DNA of 13,560 nucleotides from Candidatus Heimdallarchaeota archaeon LC_2 (lineage in GTDB: Archaea; Asgardarchaeota; Heimdallarchaeia; Heimdallarchaeales; Kariarchaeaceae), in contig MDVR01000142.1 in assembly GCA_001940725.1 (NCBI GenBank), positions 1-13,560 of the forward strand, written 5' to 3'. Shown here in pieces: positions 7,407 to 13,560 of the stretch (within the stretch, counting starts at the first letter, position 1; every line of letters begins with the position of its first letter). The position numbers were made by a program, and so were the translations under genes. Below the pieces are notes generated by a model that was not told the DNA's origin, made no database searches, and was given only the letters and a program-made list of their open reading frames with translations.

Positions 7407-9356
7407 CTACGCTCGAAATTTGAACTCATTAATGAGTTTCATCATAATCTCAGCTTTTTCAGCACATAGATAGACAAGATCATTTTCCCTTGAGAGGCCT
7501 AAAGAGAAATTAATAGCTGTAATTGGATCTGGTATTTGGTGAATTGCACCTTTGAAACCTTCAGATCCCATCACCTTCTCAATTAATTTACCCACTTCAC
7601 CGATCTCACGTCCTCTTTGATCAACCCACATATCCTTTAAAATAACTTCATCAACTGGGAATCTAGAAAGGAGTTTTCCATAATCAGTAATATCTTCTTT
7701 TCGTCTATCGCCAGCGGTTAAACTTAGAAAGATTACCTTATTTATGGGATGCTTACGGATTATATTTTCAATTGTAATCTTCATCTCTTTCAATGCATGA
7801 GGATTATGCCCATAATCTAACATAAACCACCTATTAAATTTTTTAAAGAAATTTCCACGACCTGGAATATTTTCTATTGAAGGATCAAATGTTCTTAGGG
7901 AATGAAATGCATCTGAAGCACTAATTCCATTACTAATTGCCCCTGCAAGGGCTACAGTTGCATTTATGTTCATAAAACTGATTAATCCAAAATTAGAGAC
8001 AGGTAAATCACTTAATTTACCAATTTCGGTCCAGGTTATTATCCTTGATTTTTGGTCCATTAAAATAATCAATCCATTTTCAATCAACAAGCCATTTTCA
8101 AAATGAAGGAGTCTTTCTTTATCACTAGAGACCCCCCAAATCTCAACCCCTGATTTAAGCTTAAATTCTTCTTTCTTAATTTTTAATAGAAAATCGTATA
8201 GTATTTTCTCATCAACATTAATCACAATGCTTTTTGTTGCTGCTAGGTAGACTAATGATTTTAATTCAAGCATCTGGTCAACAGATTCAATCCCTCTTAA
8301 ACCAATATGATCTGCAGCTACATTTGTGATTATTGAAGTTTCCACTTCATTAAATATCACTCCTTCTCGAATTAAACCACCACGTGCAACTTCAAAAACA
8401 CCAATATCAATCGGTTTGAGTAAAATATTTCTCGCACTCCAAGGTCCAGTAAAATCACCATATTCCGGCTCTAATCCATCCACAAATATACCAGAGGTTG
8501 TTGTAATGCCAATGGTCTGATTTCTGACAGATCTTAAAATATGAGCTAAAATCCGAGTTGTAGAGGTCTTCCCATTTGTACCTGTCACCAGATATTTTGG
8601 GATGTTGCCACAGTCAACCAATTCCCTAAATTCAGACCAATCTTTCTTTAACATTTTTAAAATTGTATCAAGATGTTCTTCTTGGATATATCCATCAAGA
8701 TTAAATTTTCTCCAGTCATCAACTTTTATTTCATCACTATCCAGAAGAGGATAAGGAAATTTCAAGAATACAATATTTTTATTCTCAAGTCTCTTTCTGA
8801 TAACAATTGACAGTCTTCCCTCACCCAAGGCTAGTAATCTTGAATCATCTTCTACATCATAATATGATATATTATTATTTCTGAGAATCACTAATATTTT
8901 TGAAATCATTGAATCAGGAGTCCGTTCCAGAACTTCTTCAACTAGATATTTTGGGATAATTTCGTTTTCATCGTTGTTAATTAGATTAATAACATGATCC
9001 AATATTTTGTCTGTTACAACTCGATTAAGAATAGGCAGTATAATTGAATTTTCATGATCAATTCTTCGAAGTTTCTTCAAATTAATATACGAATGTAGGC
9101 ATTGCAATTCTACATTACAAATTTTATTGTGAAATTGAATTATCAAATGTTCTATCTGGTCAATAATTGCAGAATTAGTACCCCCACATTCAATTTCAGG
9201 GAGGTTCAACTGCTGTGAAAGATAATCAATTCTCTCTTTCTTTTGTATTAGCAGATCTTGAGTTTTTATCGCATAAATAACATATGGAATACCAATACTC
9301 CCATAATATCCATAGTTTGAGATTAATATTCTGTAACCAATATCGATTTTACTCAT
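7407..9356 (-). CDS. CphA-like Mur ligase without ATP-grasp domain
   Basis: 649 aa. Residues 254-640 resemble the Mur-ligase half of cyanophycin synthetase: P-loop VTGTNGKTSTTR (257-268), TGPWSAR (303-309), FEVARGGLIREG (321-332), NVAADHIGL (345-353), the C-terminal-domain DYGHNPHAL (514-522), and GDRRKEDI (549-556) followed by RGREIGE. Such domains activate a carboxylate as acyl-phosphate and join it to an amine. True cyanophycin synthetases are about 870-900 aa with an ATP-grasp domain ahead of this half. Here LLALGEGRLSIVIRKR (174-189) resembles the segment that opens that domain, yet only about 70 residues separate it from the P-loop, so the ATP-grasp core is missing. Residues 1-170 are not recognised. 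Substrate and product are unknown; cyanophycin synthesis should not be assumed. It is the first gene of a probable two-gene operon with the downstream PLP-fold protein. Confidence 0.85.
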   Translation of the reverse strand: MSKIDIGYRILISNYGYYGSIGIPYVIYAIKTQDLLIQKKERIDYLSQQLNLPEIECGGTNSAIIDQIEHLIIQFHNKICNVELQCLHSYINLKKLRRIDHENSIILPILNRVVTDKILDHVINLINNDENEIIPKYLVEEVLERTPDSMISKILVILRNNNISYYDVEDDSRLLALGEGRLSIVIRKRLENKNIVFLKFPYPLLDSDEIKVDDWRKFNLDGYIQEEHLDTILKMLKKDWSEFRELVDCGNIPKYLVTGTNGKTSTTRILAHILRSVRNQTIGITTTSGIFVDGLEPEYGDFTGPWSARNILLKPIDIGVFEVARGGLIREGVIFNEVETSIITNVAADHIGLRGIESVDQMLELKSLVYLAATKSIVINVDEKILYDFLLKIKKEEFKLKSGVEIWGVSSDKERLLHFENGLLIENGLIILMDQKSRIITWTEIGKLSDLPVSNFGLISFMNINATVALAGAISNGISASDAFHSLRTFDPSIENIPGRGNFFKKFNRWFMLDYGHNPHALKEMKITIENIIRKHPINKVIFLSLTAGDRRKEDITDYGKLLSRFPVDEVILKDMWVDQRGREIGEVGKLIEKVMGSEGFKGAIHQIPDPITAINFSLGLSRENDLVYLCAEKAEIMMKLINEFKFRA

Positions 9357-9372
9357 CCTGCGATTGAAATGA

Positions 9373-9383
9373 TTTTTTAATAC
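9373..9383 (-). promoter_or_regulatory. TATA-type promoter of the Mur ligase operon
   Basis: On the minus strand this reads GTATTAAAAAA. It is centred about 22-24 bp before ATG 9356, predicting a leaderless transcript for the Mur ligase and the downstream gene. Confidence 0.4.
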
Positions 9384-9460
9384 TGAAAAATATTACTGAG
9401 GATTGATTCATACTTCGGTGATAAATTAATGAATGAACATATGTGAGTCCAATTCTATAT

Positions 9461-10909
9461 TCAAAGTTTGTCTCGTAAAGATGGAAATCGTGATATTACA
9501 TGATCTTCGTAAATTGTATTTCCTTCCCAAATCGATGATACCTTAACAAATTCGGGTATAGTGTCAAGATATTTCAATGATCGATTGACTACCCACGCAT
9601 GAATTTCTGATGTACCATCAAAAACTGGTAAAATTCTCACATCTCTTGTAATCTTATTTATTTCAGTTTCTGATATGAAGCCATTGCCACCAAAAATTTG
9701 TTGTGCATCATACATAAAATAATTGGAAATCTCACCATTGTAGAGTTTTCCTCCACTTACATAATAATGAATTAAATCTTCATGTTTAAGAATTTCTTTA
9801 ATAGAATGAGCTAACTTTTCACGTTTGGTATTAGCTTCTTGAACACCCATAACATCAGTTCTTTCAGTAACCCAATCTAATGCAAAGGCACCGGCATACG
9901 CCCATTCTTCCATTCTTGATAGTTGCAATCGCATCTGTTTGAGTTTTCTTTGGATAGCAGGAAAAGATCCAATAGGTTTACCAAACTGCTCACGTGTATT
10001 TGAGTACGATTCTGCTAATTCGTATGCTCGTTTACAATTACCGAGGGCTTGAAATGAGACGGATACTCTCATTCCAAGTAATCTTTCTATTACCTTTTCA
10101 TAGCCTGTCCCAACCTCACCAATTAGGTGTTCTTTAGGAACTCTGACGTCCTCAAATAAGAGTTCTGCTGTTGGAGATGTCCTGATTCCAGACTTGTGCT
10201 CTAATCTAACCGCTGTTATACCCTCATAATCTCCAACAAGAAATACATTAGTTCCCTCTTTTTTACCATCCACAATATTGTTTGCTAGAAATATTCCATA
10301 ATTTGCATACCCTCCATTAGTAATGAAAATTTTTGTTCCATTAAGTACATAGTCATCTCCATCTAAAACTGAGGTTGATTTAATATTTCGCAGGTTAGAT
10401 CCAGCTTGAGCTTCTGTGAAAGCAGCATAGCCAGTGTTCTCTCCTACCGCAAAACCTTGTAAAATATCTTCGAACTCTGGTTTGTAAAACTGTTTGAGAA
10501 TATTCATAATACCCAGTCCACTCATTGCAGTCATTCCCATTGACGCATCATACCGAGCAACTAATTCAATTACTGGGGCAAATTGAACAGTAGTAAGTTC
10601 CAATCCCCCTAGGGATTCTGGTAGAACTAATGTTCCTAGCTGGTTTTCCTTGATAATTTCATCGATAACTTTTTCATAACCGTTAGGAAAAACTACTTTC
10701 CCATTTACAAGCTTTACACCTTCTTCATCCCATTCAGCTGATTTTTCATAGACTTTGTTTCTATCCATTATCTCAATTAATGTGTCAAGGGTAGCATAAA
10801 TCATATCGAATTTATCCTGGTCAGTTCCTTGAAATTTAGCATAATCCGGAAAAATGTCTGAAGAGGGTGTTTTGTATACATTTGGGTATACTTCAGTTGC
10901 CTGTTCCAT
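9461..10909 (-). CDS. Acyl-CoA dehydrogenase family flavoprotein
   Basis: 482 aa. FAD-dependent alpha,beta-dehydrogenation of an acyl-CoA, probably in fatty- or organic-acid oxidation. It is longer than the 380-400 aa of short- and medium-chain enzymes, with extra N-terminal and C-terminal segments. Motifs in order: helical N-terminal domain; FTEAQAGSNL (164-173) and LNGTKIFITNGG (189-200) of the beta domain; R306-EQFGKPIGSFPAIQ (307-320); and IFGGNGFISE (405-414), RDVRILPVFDGTSEI (422-436). The position equivalent to the catalytic glutamate of the medium-chain enzyme (YEGT) is Asp 431 (FDGT). Some cyclic acyl-CoA dehydrogenases use Asp as a base, but not necessarily here, so the substrate is left open. 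No electron-transfer flavoprotein gene is nearby. It diverges from the luciferase-like gene across 179 bp. Confidence 0.93.
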   Translation of the reverse strand: MEQATEVYPNVYKTPSSDIFPDYAKFQGTDQDKFDMIYATLDTLIEIMDRNKVYEKSAEWDEEGVKLVNGKVVFPNGYEKVIDEIIKENQLGTLVLPESLGGLELTTVQFAPVIELVARYDASMGMTAMSGLGIMNILKQFYKPEFEDILQGFAVGENTGYAAFTEAQAGSNLRNIKSTSVLDGDDYVLNGTKIFITNGGYANYGIFLANNIVDGKKEGTNVFLVGDYEGITAVRLEHKSGIRTSPTAELLFEDVRVPKEHLIGEVGTGYEKVIERLLGMRVSVSFQALGNCKRAYELAESYSNTREQFGKPIGSFPAIQRKLKQMRLQLSRMEEWAYAGAFALDWVTERTDVMGVQEANTKREKLAHSIKEILKHEDLIHYYVSGGKLYNGEISNYFMYDAQQIFGGNGFISETEINKITRDVRILPVFDGTSEIHAWVVNRSLKYLDTIPEFVKVSSIWEGNTIYEDHVISRFPSLRDKL

Positions 10910-10930
10910 AGGTTGAACTGTAAATTAACA

Positions 10931-10938
10931 TTAAATAT
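10931..10938 (-). promoter_or_regulatory. Possible TATA element of the acyl-CoA dehydrogenase gene
   Basis: The minus strand reads TATTTAAT, centred about 25 bp before ATG 10909. This fits a leaderless mRNA, but the surrounding DNA is very A+T-rich so the match is weak. Confidence 0.3.
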
Positions 10939-11050
10939 CATTTTTCTCTTGAAATTAATGAATAGTAAAATTTTGAAGTACTAATTTATCTTGTTTTAAG
11001 ACTAATTTGAAGAATTAAAATAATTAAATGAACTTACTTTAACATCTAGA

Positions 11051-11090
11051 ATAAAATCGATTAATAAAGCCACCTCATATTCGATTTTAT
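11051..11090. promoter_or_regulatory. 10-bp inverted repeat spanning the promoter and start of the luciferase-like gene
   Basis: ATAAAATCGA (11051-11060) and TCGATTTTAT (11081-11090) are perfect inverted copies separated by 20 bp. A TATA-like TTAATAAA (11061-11068) lies just inside the left arm, and the right arm covers the bases just before ATG 11089 plus its A and T. The mRNA is probably leaderless. The repeat could be an operator covering promoter and start. Confidence 0.4.
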
Positions 11091-12021
11091 GGAATTTGGG
11101 ATATATTTACGTAGAGAAACTACATATCCAAAAATGTTAGAATTAGCACTTACAGCTGAAAAATTGGGTTTCCATAGTGCATATTTGAACGACCATGTTC
11201 ATGGAGTGGGAAAACCAGAAGATGAATATATGGAGGCTTGGACTGCAATGACTGGAATAGGAGTTCAAACAACTAAACTTAGAATAGGACAGATTGTTTT
11301 ATTCAATTCTTTAAGAAATCCAGCTTTCCTTGCTAAATCAATTGCTACTTTGGACCAAATGACAAATGGAAGGTATGAACTCATGATTGGTGCAGGTTGG
11401 AATATTCCAGAATACGAAGGATATGATCTCATGGAAGGTGGACGCGGTATGCCTTCTGCTAAAGAGAGGGTTGATAGATTTGAAGAAGCCGTCCAAATAA
11501 TTCAATCCATGTTAAATAATGAAAAAACCTCATTTGATGGTAAATTCTGGAAATTAAAAGAAGCAATAAATATACCCCAACCCATCCAAAAACCCATGAG
11601 AATGTCAGTTGGATGTGGAAAACCTAGGATGATGAATATTACAGCAAAATATGCTAATGGGATAAATTTAGGAGGTAATTTCACTAAGTTACAAATACTG
11701 ATTAATCAATTTTCGGAAATTGCCAAGAAGTATGGAAAAACCCTTTCAGATTATTACATATCTGGTTTTACCAACTTTAATCTAACAACAACTGAAGATG
11801 ATGCCAAAGAGATTGCAAAACCCATTGCTGAGAGGACTAAAACAACGATTGATGAAGTATTGAATGAGAATTATATCGGAAATGCACAAAACATTGTAGA
11901 TAAAATTCGAAGGGTTAAAGACATGGGGGTTGATATGACTGTGTTAATATTACCCTACCCATCAACCAAAGATCACCAGACAATCGAATACTTCCATGAT
12001 AATGTTATGACTCAGATATAA
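11089..12021 (+). CDS. Luciferase-like (LLM) flavin/F420-dependent oxidoreductase
   Basis: 310 aa TIM-barrel oxidoreductase of the bacterial luciferase superfamily, in archaea usually F420-dependent. It starts with the first barrel strand MEFGIYLRR. Further landmarks are AEKLGFHSAYLNDHVH (23-38, the second strand and active-site loop), TTKLRIGQIVLFNSLRNP (61-78), LAKSIATLDQMTNGRYELMIGAGW (81-104, including the family's SGGR-like NGR and IGAGW), a dispensable insertion with FDGKFWKLKEA (146-156), and the C-terminal GNAQNIVDKIRRVKDMGVD helix and strand (264-282). The length is typical. The start codon directly follows a probable promoter. Cofactor (F420 or FMN) and substrate cannot be read from the sequence. 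It lies divergent to the acyl-CoA dehydrogenase, so a shared catabolic role is possible but unproven. Confidence 0.92.
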   Translation: MEFGIYLRRETTYPKMLELALTAEKLGFHSAYLNDHVHGVGKPEDEYMEAWTAMTGIGVQTTKLRIGQIVLFNSLRNPAFLAKSIATLDQMTNGRYELMIGAGWNIPEYEGYDLMEGGRGMPSAKERVDRFEEAVQIIQSMLNNEKTSFDGKFWKLKEAINIPQPIQKPMRMSVGCGKPRMMNITAKYANGINLGGNFTKLQILINQFSEIAKKYGKTLSDYYISGFTNFNLTTTEDDAKEIAKPIAERTKTTIDEVLNENYIGNAQNIVDKIRRVKDMGVDMTVLILPYPSTKDHQTIEYFHDNVMTQI

Positions 12022-12047
12022 GAAATTTAGATTTCAATATTTTATAA

Positions 12048-12053
12048 TTTTTT
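12048..12053 (+). terminator. T-run downstream of the luciferase-like gene
   Basis: Six T's, preceded by TTTTATAA, lie 27 bp after the stop. They resemble an archaeal U-rich terminator. Confidence 0.45.
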
Positions 12054-12073
12054 CGTATAGTGGCAACTATACG
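12054..12073. other. Stem-loop next to the T-run
   Basis: CGTATAG-tggcaa-CTATACG is a perfect 7-bp stem with a 6-base loop. It follows the T-run rather than preceding it on the plus strand, so it is not a classic intrinsic terminator for the gene to its left. It may protect an RNA 3' end or act as a separate site. Confidence 0.5.
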
Positions 12074-12117
12074 CAATACGACTTGTAAATGAAATTCGAA
12101 ATGAACCTCACATGATC

Positions 12118-12138
12118 TGAAAAACTAACTTTTCTTGT
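12118..12138. repeat. Direct repeat, left copy
   Basis: TGAAAAACTAACTTTT (16 bp) followed by CTTGT. It recurs at 12564-12583 with a single-base indel. The two copies bracket the hairpin-rich gene-free segment. On either strand the unit carries T-runs, so it could be a repeated terminator as well as a boundary duplication. Confidence 0.85.
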
Positions 12139-12563
12139 ATGTTTAGCTAATACTATACAAACGTCACCGTATCCTCCAGTTGCTACACTGGAATAGTATA
12201 ATACTTGTCTCCGGAAGGAGAGTATTGCTTCCTTCCACTTGGCTTATTCGAGTAAGCTAACTCGACCAAGATGGGATTTTCATACTTTTTGACCATCGCA
12301 AGATCATTCTCGAACATCCATCAAGATTCGATAATCTGACTAGTAGCTCGTAACGACGGATACAGGAACAGAAAATCGCTACTTTCTTTTTTACTGTATA
12401 TGGACTTCCTTTTCTCTTGCGAGATCCAGCCTTCGGTGTATTCTTAAAATCCTTATTGATTTAAGAAATCGACCTAGTCTCACTTTATTCTTACACTCAT
12501 CTAATATAAACAGGATGACAGTATATTGTAAGTGAAATTGTAGCGATTTCTCCACTTCTCAAT
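12139..12563. ncRNA. Hairpin-rich gene-free segment, candidate structured RNA
   Basis: No intact ORF. Perfect stems are seen at 12150-12156/12193-12199 enclosing 12176-12180/12187-12191; at 12200-12204/12222-12226 with 12208-12212/12217-12221 around a GGAA loop; at 12238-12242/12266-12270 with 12248-12253/12260-12265; at 12441-12448/12460-12467; and at 12490-12495/12527-12532 with 12497-12501/12514-12518. A long-range 10-bp pair, AAATCGCTAC (12373-12382) with GTAGCGATTT (12540-12549), encloses the right third. I looked for RNase P, SRP RNA and tRNA landmarks and found none convincing. The strand is undecided: the GGAA tetraloop favours plus, while a GCAA loop near 12417-12420 favours minus. 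A decayed mobile element is the main alternative. Confidence 0.35.
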
Positions 12564-12583
12564 TGAAAAACTAACTTTTTTGT
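12564..12583. repeat. Direct repeat, right copy
   Basis: TGAAAAACTAACTTTT (16 bp) followed by TTGT, the partner of 12118-12138. It lies just past the stop of the bactofilin-like gene and may serve as its terminator on the minus strand (AGTTAGTTTTTC). Confidence 0.85.
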
Positions 12584-12601
12584 TCATGGGAAATTTGCAA
12601 T

Positions 12602-13560
12602 TTATTCCTTTTCAGCTTCGATTTGTTTTGTCCTGTATGTTGTTTCAGTATCTTCTGTAAATTTTAGTGTTTCAGAATATTCGATCATTCCGGTAACTGT
12701 AACATCGGGTCCGATTATGACATTAGTAGCTTTAATATCACCATGAACAACGCAATTAGAAAGATATACCTCTTCTGCGTGAATATTACCATGTACTTGG
12801 AGAATTTTTGATCCTCCAGGATGACGAGATATCATGTGCCAAATGCTTGAGTTGGTATGTTTTATTAATTTGACGGGATTGATTAAATTACGTTTTTCAC
12901 CGACGCCTTTGTATCTTTTCGCAACAGCTCGATCTTTGAAACCAACAGTAACATATCGAGCAGTAATGGACCCAATTTCCCCTCCACCTTTTGATAACAC
13001 AAATTCATCTGCAAATAAATCCTCTTCCACAAATATAGCTGCTTTTGCAATTACACTTGATGTTGACCTAATATTTTTCATTTTAGTCGTTCCGTTGAGA
13101 ATTATCGGACTATCTGCGTATATATTACCTTTTACTGTAACTTTTCCTCCGAGTTTAAGTTCCCCAGATGTTAGAATATGCGTATCAAAAAATGCATTTC
13201 CAGCAATATCAACCTTACCTCCAAAAATGCAATGATCTAGAAATTTAGATCGTCCAACGATCATTGTTACACCATCAACAATCAATATCCCTTTGAATTT
13301 TGATTTGCCAATAATACTAATACCACGGCACAAAACATCGTCTTGTGCTCGAAAATCACCTGTACTACGAATTTTTCCTTTGTAATTCCCCCCTCCGGCA
13401 CTAATTAAGCCTAGAGATAAAATTCGATTTCTTTCTTCTAAATCATCAACTATAAAATCAATATTTTCAAGGATGTAATCAAACAGTCTATTATCGTGTT
13501 TTTCGGAAAACCAACCTAAAGGTACTAAATCTTTAACCTCTGAAGATCCGCTATCTGATT
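12602..13560 (-). CDS. Bactofilin-like polymer-forming protein, 5' end beyond the window
   Basis: At least 318 residues are visible. The frame is open to the right edge, so the start is outside; a TTG at 13333 would be an artificial start inside the domain. From about residue 60 (GGGNYKGKIRSTGDF) the protein is a run of short strands with G-x-I/V repeats (GISIIGKSKFKG, GGKVDIAGNAFFD, GGKVTVKGNIYAD, VHGNIHAEEVYLSNC, VHGDIKATNVIIGPDVTVTG), the pattern of a right-handed beta-helix as in bactofilins. These polymerise without nucleotide into filaments on membranes or scaffold cell-surface structures. Preceding it is a helical, acidic N-terminal part (DYILENIDFIVDDLEERNRIL). Near the middle (about residues 188-230) a basic non-repeat stretch (FKDRAVAKRYKGVGEKRN) interrupts the helix. 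Bactofilins are usually 120-200 aa, so this is a large variant with two helix blocks. No partner gene is visible. Confidence 0.8.
   Translation of the reverse strand, partial: SDSGSSEVKDLVPLGWFSEKHDNRLFDYILENIDFIVDDLEERNRILSLGLISAGGGNYKGKIRSTGDFRAQDDVLCRGISIIGKSKFKGILIVDGVTMIVGRSKFLDHCIFGGKVDIAGNAFFDTHILTSGELKLGGKVTVKGNIYADSPIILNGTTKMKNIRSTSSVIAKAAIFVEEDLFADEFVLSKGGGEIGSITARYVTVGFKDRAVAKRYKGVGEKRNLINPVKLIKHTNSSIWHMISRHPGGSKILQVHGNIHAEEVYLSNCVVHGDIKATNVIIGPDVTVTGMIEYSETLKFTEDTETTYRTKQIEAEKE

Noticed and set aside
12160..12500. Decayed transposase on the minus strand
   Set aside because: Protein-like stretches such as ENDLAMVKKYENPILVE occur in different frames broken by stops, but none shows a recognisable transposase motif and no terminal inverted repeats were found. 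Kept only as an alternative.
12139..12563. RNase P RNA or SRP RNA
   Set aside because: The minus strand has GGAAGTCC, one base short of the RNase P core GGAAAGUCC, and the plus strand has a GGAA-capped hairpin and GGCTTA. The other conserved blocks are absent and the SRP helix 8 loop pattern does not fit.
12834..13235. 133-codon plus-strand frame opposite the bactofilin-like gene
   Set aside because: Shadow of the repetitive beta-helix coding sequence on the other strand; no independent support.
12602..13333. Complete bactofilin-like gene starting at TTG 13333
   Set aside because: The frame stays open to the right edge and the extra residues continue the same fold, so the gene is partial rather than starting there.

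Overview
The window is A+T-rich archaeal DNA. Archaeal TATA-type elements sit about 25 bp before several starts, pointing to leaderless or nearly leaderless transcripts. The luciferase-like oxidoreductase is of a type common in archaea, the extracellular protein ends in a C-terminal sorting/anchor-like tail, and one gene encodes a longin-fold protein next to a MinD-like ATPase. Together these suggest an Asgard archaeon, possibly Heimdallarchaeia-like. The lineage is inferred from domain content only.

Left third (1-3919): a polar amino-acid ABC importer. A membrane-anchored solute-binding protein (minus strand) is divergent from a permease and ATPase pair (plus strand). Two parts look unusual. 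The binding protein carries what is normally the C-terminal end of the fold directly after its signal peptide. The permease is fused to an N-terminal seven-repeat YCF48-like beta-propeller that should lie outside the cell. The first 45 bases are an exact inverted copy of bases 368-412 and supply the stop codon of the binding-protein gene, so the extreme left edge may be an assembly or amplification chimera.

Middle (3920-6136): a gene-poor stretch holds a remnant of a second copy of the ATPase 3' end. It is followed by a MinD/ParA-like ATPase and a longin plus winged-helix protein, 14 bp apart and probably one operon. The ATPase has no ATG, GTG or TTG in the expected place: its frame starts after an in-frame TAA, and the likeliest start is an ATA behind a G-rich ribosome-binding-like site.

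Right of centre (6153-9356, minus): a CphA-like Mur ligase lacking the ATP-grasp part of true cyanophycin synthetases, followed by a cysteine-desulfurase-like protein that has lost the PLP-binding lysine. Promoter placement and spacing suggest one transcript.

Right third (9461-13560): an acyl-CoA dehydrogenase (minus), a luciferase-like flavin/F420 oxidoreductase (plus), then about 580 bp without a gene, then a bactofilin-like polymer-forming protein (minus) cut by the right edge. The gene-free stretch contains many stem-loops and is bracketed by two near-identical 20-bp direct repeats. It is the best candidate here for an undescribed structured RNA or small mobile unit.
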